A DNA stretch of 22,747 nucleotides from JAAYBY01 sp964654125 (GTDB taxonomy: Bacteria > Bacillota > Clostridia > Saccharofermentanales > UBA5734): assembly GCA_964654125.1 (NCBI GenBank), contig CAZZGG010000038.1, forward strand, positions 1 to 22,747, in the 5' to 3' direction. How positions within the stretch are numbered: position 1 is the first letter of the stretch; the number at the start of each line of letters is the position of its first letter. Position numbers and translations under genes: made by a program. Positions 15,704 through 22,747 of the stretch are shown piece by piece. The notes below the pieces were generated by a model. It saw only the letters and a list, made by a program, of their open reading frames with translations. It did no database searches and was not told the origin of the DNA.

Positions 15704-15717
15704 ATTTAGCCCTAAAT
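15704..15717. promoter_or_regulatory. Perfect inverted repeat, candidate operator 2
   Basis: ATTTAG-CC-CTAAAT, two perfect 6-bp arms around CC, near the middle of the divergent GH127/GH-A intergenic region. With the 15667-15678 palindrome it gives two regulator-like sites about 38 bp centre to centre. Confidence 0.4.
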
Positions 15718-15748
15718 GGGCCGGTGCTTGGGGTGAAATTAAGTAGGG

Positions 15749-15779
15749 TTGCCGGGTAGCTTGCATTTGCATATTTAAT
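15749..15779 (+). promoter_or_regulatory. Candidate promoter of the GH-A gene
   Basis: TTGCCG (15749-15754) followed after 19 nt by TTTAAT (15774-15779), or after 17 nt by TATTTA (15772-15777). Either fits a weak sigma-A promoter 57-59 nt upstream of ATG 15836. Confidence 0.4.
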
Positions 15780-15835
15780 GGGGCAGGATTAGATTATAAG
15801 GATTGTTTTTCTTAGTTAATGCAGGAGGAAAATGT

Positions 15836-17812
15836 ATGGATAAGCAAGTTAATCAGCTGAAGTATTATCTGCCCTGGGACACTGTGCCCATCGATATTTC
15901 CTTTGTTTTCGAGCAAGAAAAACCAGCTGGAAAACATGGTTTTTTAAAGACGGCCGGCAATCATTTTATTTTTGAAGATGGCACCCCGGTCCGTTTTTGG
16001 GGCACTAATATGAATAGTGGTGCCTGTTTTCCGCCCAAAGAACATGCTCCCAGCCTGGCCCGGCGCCTGGCCATGCAGGGGCTGAATATGGTACGCTTCC
16101 ACCAGATGGATGGTGAATGGGGCCGACCCAATCTCTTCCAGTTTGCCAAGGGACCTTTGCTGGACAACACCCAGTCACTTGATCCGCAATCCTTGGATCG
16201 ACTGGATTATTTCATTGCCTGCCTCAAAGAAGAAGGCATCTATGTCTATATGGATTTCCTCACCTACCGGCGTTTCAGGACAGGTGACGGGGTGGAAAAT
16301 GCCAGTGGGATGATAGATAGTGGCAGGCCCCAATGCCTTTACAACCGCCGTATGATTGAATTGCAGAAAAAATTCATCAAGGACCTGATGACCCATGTCA
16401 ATCCCTATACAGGCCTGGCCTATCTGGATGATCCCTGTATTGCCCTGTCTGAGTTTGTCAATGAGTCATCCCCTCATGTGCACCGCCCGATCGTGGAACC
16501 CTACCGCCATGAACTGGCTGAGCTTTATCGCAGCTGGGCCGCTGCAAAAGGCTTGCCACAAAAAAGCGATGAAGAACTCGATTTTGATGAACCTGACCAA
16601 GCTGTACATGAGTTTTTTATGGTTATCTTTAAGCAATATATTGCTGAAATGACAGCTTTTGCCCGGGATTTAGGTATTAAGTATCCCCTGACCGGCAGTA
16701 ACCAGGTCCATGCCATGGCTACTGCCGAAGCCCATGTAGACTGTGATTTCATGGATAATCATGCATATGTCTGGCTGCATGATCAAAGCAGCTTCACCAA
16801 CAAAAATTATCTGGAGCATGACAGCTCTTTTGGCAGTATGCTGGCCACGGCGGCTTTGCCGGATAAGCCTTTGTTTATCTCCGAGTGGGATGCCTGCTGG
16901 CCTAATGAATACAGGGCAGCCGCCACCTTGCACCTGGCTGGAGTCATGGGATTACAAGACTGGGGTGGAGCAACTATCCATACTTACAGGTATGGTAATA
17001 ATGTTGAAGAATGGCTGACCAGCCGGATGGGCCGTGAGCTGGTCCTGAACGGATCTTATGGCCGGGGCTGTTGGGACAATTATAATGACCCAGCTAAGTT
17101 TGGACTTTTCTACCATGCCGCCCTGATTGTACGCCGAGCCGATGTCAGTCCGGCCGAGCAAGAGGTCATTGTTGACGCGCCAGATCGAAGTGTCAGGCCT
17201 TATCACAATATAGACGCCCTTGATGTGCTGCCAGAACAGCATCGCATCAAGATCCAGCTGCCGGGCCAAAAGATTGGCCCCGGACCAACTGTCAACATCA
17301 GTGCAGCCAGGGATGTCGGAGCAGAGATCAGGTCTGATAACGGCCAGATGTATCGCAACAAAAAGCTGGGCAATGGCTGGATCGACACTTTACGCACCAA
17401 GGTGGTTTACGGTATGCGCCGCCGCCAGGAACAAGTTGAACTGTCTGGTCTTAGCGTCACGGCAGTCAATGATTTTTACACCCTGGCCCTGTCAGCCCTG
17501 GATGATCAGCCGCTTAGCAGTTCACAAAACATGCTCCTGACAGCAGTCGGCCGGGCTGATAACAAGGGTGCCCGCTATAATGCCGCCAGGACCAGCCAGA
17601 TCGATGAGGGCCCCGGGCCCATAGAGATTGAAGTGATTAAGGCTGAGCTGGTGCTTAAGACAGACCAGGCCCAGTTCCAGCTGATGGCGATTGATTATGA
17701 AGGCTTTATCAGTGGAACACAAAAGCTGCAAAGCAAGGCTGGCAAGCTCAGTTTTTCCATCGGCCAGAGCAGGGATAATTCCTCCATGTATTATCTGCTC
17801 CAAAAAATCTGA
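15836..17812 (+). CDS. Clan GH-A-like TIM-barrel glycoside hydrolase
   Basis: 658-residue predicted cytoplasmic glycosidase. The N-terminus GNHFIFEDGTPVRFWGTNM is the usual opening of GH-A hydrolases related to GH5, and LARRLAMQGLNMVRFHQMDG follows as the first barrel unit. Glu210 after Asn209 (EFVNESS) fits the acid/base at strand 4 and Glu350 (PLFISEWDACW) fits the nucleophile at strand 7. The last 200 or so residues look beta-rich and probably form accessory beta-sandwich domains. I cannot place it in a numbered GH family; retaining beta-glycosidase activity is likely, sugar unknown. The frame opens at TTG 15803, but ATG 15836 has AGGAGG (15823-15828) 7 nt upstream. It is divergent from the GH127 gene and is followed by two hairpins. 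Confidence 0.8.
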   Translation: MDKQVNQLKYYLPWDTVPIDISFVFEQEKPAGKHGFLKTAGNHFIFEDGTPVRFWGTNMNSGACFPPKEHAPSLARRLAMQGLNMVRFHQMDGEWGRPNLFQFAKGPLLDNTQSLDPQSLDRLDYFIACLKEEGIYVYMDFLTYRRFRTGDGVENASGMIDSGRPQCLYNRRMIELQKKFIKDLMTHVNPYTGLAYLDDPCIALSEFVNESSPHVHRPIVEPYRHELAELYRSWAAAKGLPQKSDEELDFDEPDQAVHEFFMVIFKQYIAEMTAFARDLGIKYPLTGSNQVHAMATAEAHVDCDFMDNHAYVWLHDQSSFTNKNYLEHDSSFGSMLATAALPDKPLFISEWDACWPNEYRAAATLHLAGVMGLQDWGGATIHTYRYGNNVEEWLTSRMGRELVLNGSYGRGCWDNYNDPAKFGLFYHAALIVRRADVSPAEQEVIVDAPDRSVRPYHNIDALDVLPEQHRIKIQLPGQKIGPGPTVNISAARDVGAEIRSDNGQMYRNKKLGNGWIDTLRTKVVYGMRRRQEQVELSGLSVTAVNDFYTLALSALDDQPLSSSQNMLLTAVGRADNKGARYNAARTSQIDEGPGPIEIEVIKAELVLKTDQAQFQLMAIDYEGFISGTQKLQSKAGKLSFSIGQSRDNSSMYYLLQKI

Positions 17813-17839
17813 TTCACCATAAAACCATAAATTACCAGT

Positions 17840-17867
17840 CCCCCTGGCCCTTTAAAAGGCCAGGGGG
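17840..17867 (+). terminator. Terminator-like hairpin after the GH-A gene
   Basis: CCCCCTGGCC (17840-17849) pairs perfectly with GGCCAGGGGG (17858-17867) around CTTTAAAA, which can add TTT/AAA pairs. It lies 27 nt after the stop codon. No U-tract follows directly. Confidence 0.65.
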
Positions 17868-17878
17868 ATTGGCTGTAT

Positions 17879-17922
17879 AAGCTCTAGCAGCTTTTCCAAG
17901 CCGCTAGAGCTTGCCTTGTTTT
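17879..17922 (+). terminator. Second hairpin with T-rich tail
   Basis: AAGCTCTAGC-A-GCTT pairs with AAGC-C-GCTAGAGCTT (17879-17912): 14 base pairs with one A/C mismatch and a TTCC loop. The tail GCCTTGTTTTA ends at about 17922. It stacks 11 nt after the first hairpin and isolates the carboxypeptidase gene from readthrough. Confidence 0.65.
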
Positions 17923-17951
17923 AATCCAGTCAATCCTGAAAGGACCTTTTA

Positions 17952-19091
17952 GTGAAAATCACCAGTCGAAACTCAAGTCTTTTTCTTTTAAGCCTCTTTT
18001 GTCTTTTGCTACTTGGCGCTTGTCAAAAAGCCTCCACTCCAAGCCAGACCCAGCTGGCTAAGCCAGTAATAGAAAGCAGCCAGCCCAGGCCTAGTCTAGA
18101 GCTAACAAAAAAGTCCAGCAGCCAGTCAGTCTTGCCTGCCCAGACCAGGCCCGGCTATCAGCCAACTGCCGAGCCTACAGCGATACCTGAACCAACGCCG
18201 CCACCTGAGCTAATACCAACGCCAGAACCGACGCCGCCACCTATACCGGCTCCAACTGTAAAACCTAGCCCAACGCCTCTAGCTCAGCCAGACAGTGAGC
18301 TAGAGGAAAAGCCGGCAGAAAAAATAGGAGATGATCAGGATCTGCCCATAACTGATCTGAAAGACGAACTACTTGAGTTCGAGTCGCTCAGTTTTTATCG
18401 GCCCGAACATGAGGAACGCTATCTGGCTTATCAAGCAAAAATGGGTGGCCTGGCTTGGCAAAAAGTGATCGACCAGGTCAATATCGGTTTGGACCTGCCC
18501 TACTACAGTGAGATTAAGATCATTAAAAATGAGCATGCTCTGGATGTCTTGGTCAATAAATACAATAAACTACCGGATGGTTTCAAACCACAAAACCTGG
18601 TCAGCTTGCCAGCAGAATATGCAATCGGGGCACAGCAGATGACGGATCAGGCTGCCCAGGCCTTCATGCAAATGTCTGATGCAGCAGCTGCAGCGGGCTA
18701 TACCCTCAAGGCTTATTCCAGCTACCGCAGCCTGGCCGCACAAGCAAAAATGTGGCAGGACAAGATGGATGGTGGCCGGACTGTGGAAAATGTTGATGCC
18801 TGGAATGCCAGAAGCGGTCATTCTGAACACCATCTGGGTCTAACAGTGGATATCAACAAAGACAAGCCAGCCTACTGGAAAAAAGGGGCTGAGTTTTATC
18901 AGACTGGTCTCTGGCTCCAGGAAGATGCGCATAAATTTGGTTTCATTTTAAGGTATCCGGCTGGCAAGGCAAATATCACCGGCTACCAAGCTGAGCCCTG
19001 GCACTTCCGCTATCTGGGACTTGAGTTGGCTGGCAAAGTCAAGGCCAGCGGCTTGACCTATGATGAATACTATGAAAGATATCGGCGCTAA
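17952..19091 (+). CDS. D-alanyl-D-alanine carboxypeptidase lipoprotein (VanY/M15B)
   Basis: Predicted surface lipoprotein that trims the terminal D-Ala of peptidoglycan stem peptides. The signal is followed by the lipobox LGAC with Cys24 as the lipidated residue. Residues about 70-112 are a Pro/Thr/Glu-rich linker with repeats, as in wall-spanning spacers. The M15B domain (about 205-375) contains SSYRS (256-260), the zinc motif SEHHLGLTVD with His293 and Asp300, and EPWH with Glu348 (base) and His351 (third zinc ligand); all are intact. 379 residues, longer than the bare domain because of the linker. GTG 17952 is preceded by GAAAGGA at 7-8 nt. It sits between two hairpins and pyruvate kinase; no vancomycin-resistance genes are nearby, so a cell-wall housekeeping role is likely. 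Confidence 0.9.
   Translation: MKITSRNSSLFLLSLFCLLLLGACQKASTPSQTQLAKPVIESSQPRPSLELTKKSSSQSVLPAQTRPGYQPTAEPTAIPEPTPPPELIPTPEPTPPPIPAPTVKPSPTPLAQPDSELEEKPAEKIGDDQDLPITDLKDELLEFESLSFYRPEHEERYLAYQAKMGGLAWQKVIDQVNIGLDLPYYSEIKIIKNEHALDVLVNKYNKLPDGFKPQNLVSLPAEYAIGAQQMTDQAAQAFMQMSDAAAAAGYTLKAYSSYRSLAAQAKMWQDKMDGGRTVENVDAWNARSGHSEHHLGLTVDINKDKPAYWKKGAEFYQTGLWLQEDAHKFGFILRYPAGKANITGYQAEPWHFRYLGLELAGKVKASGLTYDEYYERYRR
18188..18242 (+). repeat. Imperfect tandem repeat in the proline-rich linker
   Basis: ACCAACGCCGCCACCT (from 18191) recurs as ACCGACGCCGCCACCT (from 18227) with a 36-nt period, encoding two PEPTPPP units. Such coding repeats can change copy number, altering linker length. Confidence 0.6.
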
Positions 19092-19204
19092 AAGAGCCTG
19101 TGCCTGCGCAAATAGCAAGTTTTTTGTCCTGCAGGGTAAACCCTCTGCTAGTCGGCTAGGATTTTGCGTTATACTTAAAATAGCAAACGATGAGGTGAAT
19201 GCAT

Positions 19205-20947
19205 ATGCGCAAAACAAAGATTGTCTGTTCCATGGGGCCTGCTGTTGACGATGCCGCTGTTTTGCGCCAACTCCTGGAAAAAGGGATGAATGTGGCCCGC
19301 CTCAATTTTTCTCACGGCGACCATGCTGAGCATCTGGAGCGGGTTTTGCGGATCAAGGCACTGCGCTTAGAACTGGATCTGCCGATTGCCTTGCTGCTTG
19401 ATACCCAGGGGCCCGAGATCCGGACTGGTAAATTCGCCGGGGGCCGGATTGAGTTAAAGGACCGGGAACTGGTCACCTTAGTGCCTGATGATGGCCAGAC
19501 CCTGGGCACTGATCAGCAAATTGGCATCAGCTACACCAGCTTTTATCAGGATATTGCCCAGGGCTCCAAGGTCTTGATCGACGATGGTTTGATTGAGCTT
19601 GAGGTTATCAGTATAAGTGGCACTAAGGTCAATTGCCGGGTCATCAATGGCGGTCCTGTTTCTGACCATAAAAGTGTTAATTTACCCGGGGCGGTCACCA
19701 GGCTGCCGGCCTTGACTGCCAAGGATCTGAGTGATATCCATTTTGCGGTTGAACATGAATTTGATTTTATTGCGGTTTCTTTTGTCCGCAAGGCGGCAGA
19801 TATCAGGGAAATCCGCAATATCCTGAAAAAAGCGGGTGGTGAGGCTATCCACTTGATCGCCAAGATCGAAAACCAGGAGGGGATCGATAATTTTACTGAG
19901 ATTCTGAAGGCTGCTGATGGAATCATGGTGGCCCGCGGTGATCTTGGGGTGGAAATACCCATAGAGGAAGTACCCACAATCCAAAAGTCCCTGATTGAAC
20001 AGTGCTACCGCATTGGCAAACCTTGTATCACAGCCACCCAGATGCTCGATTCCATGATCCGCAACCCGCGCCCGACCAGGGCGGAAGTCAGCGATGTGGC
20101 TAATGCCATTTTAGATGGCACCTCGGCGATCATGCTCTCGGGGGAGACCGCTGCCGGTAAATACCCAGTCGAAAGCCTGATCATGATGGACAGCATTGCC
20201 CGGCAGACGGAAAAATCGATCGATTACTGGAATCGCTTCAATTTGCTAAAACAAGACACTGCCGCCAGTGTGACTAATGCCATCAGCCATGCCACCTGCA
20301 CCACAGCCATGGATTTAAAGGCCAAAGCCATAGTTGCCGTGACTATGAGCGGACGCACGGCCCGCCTGATTTCACGCTTCCGCCCAGCCTGCCCCATTAT
20401 CGCCACCACTGTGTCCAAGCGTTCCTACCAGCAATTGGCCCTGTCCTGGGGTGTTTATCCCTATATGGTAAAGCAGGTCGATTCGACTGATGAAATGTTT
20501 GACATGGGCCTGGTCAAGGCGCTTGAGTCAGGTGCTGTTAAAAATGGTGATATAGTCGTTATCACTGGCGGCACTCCAATCGGGGTCAGCGGCACCACCA
20601 ACACTTTAAAGGTAGTCAATATCGGCCGCTTACTGGCTGAGGGCATCAGCACCGGCAAGGGTACAGTGGCTGGCGAAATTCTCGTCATCGCATCAGATGA
20701 AGCCATGGCCCTGGCCGAGGCACGATCCAACTATATTTTGGTAGCCAGTAAGACTGATAATCAACTGGTTGAAGTCATGAAAAAGGCGATCGCCATTGTT
20801 GTCGAAGATGACAATCCATCTAGTCATGCGATTATTGTGGGCCTTGCCCTGGACATACCGGTTTTATACGCCTGTGAAAATGCCACTGCTTTACTCCAGA
20901 CAGGCTCAATAGTCACAATTGATCTTGAGCAGGGCACGATCGCTTGA
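19205..20947 (+). CDS. pyk: Pyruvate kinase with C-terminal PEP-utiliser-like domain
   Basis: Cytoplasmic glycolytic enzyme making pyruvate and ATP from phosphoenolpyruvate and ADP. 580 residues: a catalytic core of about 475 plus the extra C-terminal domain known from Geobacillus/Bacillus pyruvate kinases. Active-site motifs are intact: KIVCSMGP, ARLNFSHGD (Arg32, Asn34, Ser36), SFVRKAADI, MVARGDLGVEIP and ITATQMLDSM. The extra domain (from about residue 478, GTVAGEILVI) ends with PSSHAIIVGLALDIPVLY, like the swivelling PEP-synthase/PTS-I domain. ATG 19199 is only 1 nt from GAGGTG; ATG 19205, 7 nt from it, is the better start. Probably monocistronic; no convincing -35 is seen upstream. Confidence 0.96.
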   Translation: MRKTKIVCSMGPAVDDAAVLRQLLEKGMNVARLNFSHGDHAEHLERVLRIKALRLELDLPIALLLDTQGPEIRTGKFAGGRIELKDRELVTLVPDDGQTLGTDQQIGISYTSFYQDIAQGSKVLIDDGLIELEVISISGTKVNCRVINGGPVSDHKSVNLPGAVTRLPALTAKDLSDIHFAVEHEFDFIAVSFVRKAADIREIRNILKKAGGEAIHLIAKIENQEGIDNFTEILKAADGIMVARGDLGVEIPIEEVPTIQKSLIEQCYRIGKPCITATQMLDSMIRNPRPTRAEVSDVANAILDGTSAIMLSGETAAGKYPVESLIMMDSIARQTEKSIDYWNRFNLLKQDTAASVTNAISHATCTTAMDLKAKAIVAVTMSGRTARLISRFRPACPIIATTVSKRSYQQLALSWGVYPYMVKQVDSTDEMFDMGLVKALESGAVKNGDIVVITGGTPIGVSGTTNTLKVVNIGRLLAEGISTGKGTVAGEILVIASDEAMALAEARSNYILVASKTDNQLVEVMKKAIAIVVEDDNPSSHAIIVGLALDIPVLYACENATALLQTGSIVTIDLEQGTIA

Positions 20948-21032
20948 AAACAAGCAGGGGTTGTCAACAGTTTGCCGCTAAAAAAATGACTGTATTGGGC
21001 TATTCTTACAGCAAGCTAGCAGGGGGAGCAAG

Positions 21033-22121
21033 ATGATGGACTTTGGTTTTTATTGGCTGGACGGTGTCTGCCATACGCAGGATTCAGACCAGGAACAATA
21101 CCAGGAGCTAATAAGATGGGCCAGACAGGCCCGCGGGCATAATCCAGCTGCTTTTGACCGAGTAGTTACTTGGTTAAAAGATGATGCGGCATGGACAGCT
21201 GCTAAAATGGCAGACAACAAACGGATTTTACTTGATGAGATAATCGGCAGATTTAAAGTGCAAACCAGACAGCTGCGCAGCTGCTTAAAGGAGCTGGCAG
21301 CTGCTGGTGTGGTAAATGATGCAGTCTGGCAAGCTCTGGATAATCTGGAAACAGAGCTGTCTGGTCAGCCGCATGATCAAAAACGACTGGGCGCTGCGGT
21401 CAGCCTAATGTTTACTGATTTTTCAGCCCTACTGGATCCTGCTTTGCGCAACTTGCTGGCTGGTGACAGAACAGGTCCGACAGGTACAGACAGTATTGCC
21501 ACTTTTGGTTATATCAATAGCCTAAAAAATAGCGATGCAGCTGTCCAGTGGGCTTTGTTTATGCCCCAGATGGTCCAAGAGCAGCAAAAAGGTTTTTCTC
21601 TAACCAGCTTTGAGTACAGGACCATGCCAGCTATGCGGTTTATCGGCCAAGCAGGTGAGCTGGATCCTGCGGCCAGGACAGAATTGTTTTCAAAACTGGA
21701 TGAACTGGCTGCCAGCAAATCTGACTTTTTCTACGATATCCTCCTGATGCACCATTATGGCAAAGGCGTGGATCTAGAGCCCTGGCATGGCTTCTGGGGC
21801 AGGTTTTTTCAAGCGGAGACACCGGTGCCAGACGGTCTGGTGTTTTTTGATTTCCAGCCGGAATTTGATGATACGCCGGGGCCACCTTTTGGTTCACAGT
21901 TTGCTTTTGCCATCTTTACAGGTGACCTAGCAGCCATGCATGAGGTGGCGGGCTATGACAGTGATGCCATGTATGATGTGACCCGTAATGTGATGCTGGG
22001 CCAGAATGTAATAATCCCTTATCCGGAAAAATACTGGACAGCCGAAGTTTTTTTGGAAGGCCAGCAAAATCCTAGTAATGCTTATCTATTTAGTGCAGAT
22101 TATACTGAAGACAAGATCTAG
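21033..22121 (+). CDS. GyrI-like effector-binding domain protein
   Basis: 362-residue cytoplasmic protein. The C-terminal half (about 190-362), starting EYRTMPAMRFIGQ and with EPWHGFWGRFFQAE and the final VFLEGQ strand, resembles the small-molecule-binding GyrI-like domain found at the end of AraC- and MerR-type regulators. The N-terminal half is helical (RFKVQTRQLRSCLKELAAAG and more) and shows no clear helix-turn-helix, so it is not obviously a transcription factor. It may be a sensor or small-molecule-binding protein with a partner. ATG 21033 (or ATG 21036) follows GGGGGAG at 21022-21028. A weak hairpin terminator follows. Domain call is moderate and rests on short motifs; function unknown. 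Confidence 0.6.
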   Translation: MMDFGFYWLDGVCHTQDSDQEQYQELIRWARQARGHNPAAFDRVVTWLKDDAAWTAAKMADNKRILLDEIIGRFKVQTRQLRSCLKELAAAGVVNDAVWQALDNLETELSGQPHDQKRLGAAVSLMFTDFSALLDPALRNLLAGDRTGPTGTDSIATFGYINSLKNSDAAVQWALFMPQMVQEQQKGFSLTSFEYRTMPAMRFIGQAGELDPAARTELFSKLDELAASKSDFFYDILLMHHYGKGVDLEPWHGFWGRFFQAETPVPDGLVFFDFQPEFDDTPGPPFGSQFAFAIFTGDLAAMHEVAGYDSDAMYDVTRNVMLGQNVIIPYPEKYWTAEVFLEGQQNPSNAYLFSADYTEDKI

Positions 22122-22137
22122 TATAGAAGAACCCGGA

Positions 22138-22160
22138 CCAGACCGGCGGCCTGGCTTTTT
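22138..22160 (+). terminator. Intrinsic terminator-like hairpin
   Basis: CCAG-A-CC (22138-22144) pairs with GG-C-CTGG (22148-22154) with one mismatch and a GGC loop, then C and T5 (22156-22160). Short stem, so moderate support, but the position 17 nt after the stop and the T-run are typical. Confidence 0.5.
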
Positions 22161-22176
22161 GCTTCGCAACTGAATT

Positions 22177-22205
22177 TTGCCGAATATAGACTAGATTGAT
22201 ATCAA
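22177..22205 (+). promoter_or_regulatory. Candidate promoter of the acetyltransferase gene
   Basis: TTGCCG (22177-22182), 17-nt spacer, TATCAA (22200-22205). Each element matches four of six consensus bases. It starts after the preceding terminator and lies 26 nt before ATG 22231. Confidence 0.35.
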
Positions 22206-22230
22206 ATTAAAATTATGAAAGTGATCAAGC

Positions 22231-22725
22231 ATGGAAATAAAAAAAGTAATAAGCGCACAAGAAATAGAAAAAACAGCTAGCTTGGCTAAAGTAATCTGGA
22301 ATGAGCATTATCTGCCAATTATCGGCCAGGCCCAGCTGGATTATATGCTGGAGAACTTTCAAAGTGCAGCTGCCATAGAGCAGCACATAAAGGATAACTG
22401 CGAGTACTATCTAGTGGTAGCAGGCGGTCAAACAGCCGGTTATTTTGCGATTCAGGTAAATTATGCAGAAAATCTGATGTTCTTGAGTAAGCTCTATATC
22501 AGTCAAGAGTGCAGGGGCCAGGGCCTGGCTAAAAGCATTATTGACTATATTGCTGACAGGGCCAAGACTGCGGGTCTGAGCAGGATTTATTTAAATGTCA
22601 ATAAGCACAATTATCATGCAATCGAATTTTATTTTAAAATGGGTTTTACTAAAATAAAATCTTTGCAGCAGGACATTGGTAATGATTTCATCATGGATGA
22701 CTATGGTATGGAGAAAAAACTTTAA
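22231..22725 (+). CDS. GNAT family N-acetyltransferase
   Basis: 164-residue cytoplasmic acetyl-CoA-dependent acyltransferase. The core fold is clear at about residues 60-150: the strand LMFLSKLYIS, the acetyl-CoA loop motif RGQGLA at residues 95-100 (R-x-x-G-x-A), then the helix, and the later NKHNYHAIEFYFKMGF segment that contains the conserved Asn and Tyr of the cofactor-binding end. The final residues MDDYGMEKKL are the usual last strand. The substrate may be a small amine, protein N-terminus or amino sugar; it cannot be inferred. Start ATG 22231 has a weak binding site (AAAGTGA). Composition is more AT-rich than the neighbouring genes, a possible hint of transfer. Confidence 0.9.
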   Translation: MEIKKVISAQEIEKTASLAKVIWNEHYLPIIGQAQLDYMLENFQSAAAIEQHIKDNCEYYLVVAGGQTAGYFAIQVNYAENLMFLSKLYISQECRGQGLAKSIIDYIADRAKTAGLSRIYLNVNKHNYHAIEFYFKMGFTKIKSLQQDIGNDFIMDDYGMEKKL

Positions 22726-22747
22726 AAGATCATTGGACTCGGAACTG

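Noticed and set aside
17952..19091. VanY-like gene as a sign of glycopeptide resistance
   Set aside because: No vanH, vanA/B-type ligase, vanX or two-component genes are nearby; M15B carboxypeptidases are common cell-wall enzymes.
19170..19175. TATACT as the -10 box of pyruvate kinase
   Set aside because: No acceptable -35 hexamer at 16-18 nt upstream, so it is not listed as a promoter.
1..22747. CRISPR array, tRNA, rRNA or insertion sequence
   Set aside because: No regularly spaced repeats, no cloverleaf-like or rRNA-conserved sequence, and no transposase or integrase reading frame were seen on either strand.

Overview
The window is 22.7 kb of bacterial chromosome that looks like a Gram-positive anaerobe of the Bacillota, most likely Clostridia. 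The basis is strong AGGAGG-type ribosome binding sites, frequent TTG and GTG starts, sigma-A-like promoters, a pyruvate kinase with the extra C-terminal PEP-utiliser-like domain, a PepF-type M3 oligopeptidase, and a lipoprotein VanY-type carboxypeptidase. The lineage is inferred from gene content and style; no rRNA or other marker is present. There is no CRISPR array, tRNA, rRNA or complete mobile element.

Layout. (1) 1-1866: a two-gene unit, a xylose-isomerase-like TIM-barrel protein and a Gfo/Idh/MocA oxidoreductase. (2) 1867-3649: a poorer stretch with a minus-strand alpha/alpha-toroid hypothetical protein and about 0.7 kb of apparently decayed DNA, including a fragment that faintly resembles a ParB-type protein. 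(3) 3650-4309: a small membrane-anchored hypothetical. (4) 4330-11108: a clear promoter, a leader of about 245 nt and three tandem, closely related genes of about 710 codons each, encoding cytoplasmic beta-propeller-like proteins of unknown function, closed by a strong hairpin. (5) 11116-13772: a promoter, pepF and a short-chain dehydrogenase. (6) 13769-17812: a GH127-type (DUF1680) glycosidase on the minus strand and, divergent from it, a clan GH-A-like glycoside hydrolase; two perfect inverted repeats lie between them. (7) 17840-22747: two stacked hairpins, a D,D-carboxypeptidase lipoprotein, pyruvate kinase, a protein with a GyrI-like effector domain and a GNAT acetyltransferase.

How the genes fit together. 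The oxidoreductase/TIM-barrel pair, the two glycosidases and perhaps the propeller proteins look like an intracellular glycoside-degrading set. None of these enzymes has a signal peptide, so the substrate would be a small imported glycoside or oligosaccharide; no transporter or DNA-binding regulator lies in the window. Carbohydrate catabolism is inference from neighbours and families. The propeller function is unknown and they are the most interesting part of the window. PepF, VanY, pyruvate kinase and the acetyltransferase look like ordinary housekeeping or accessory genes.
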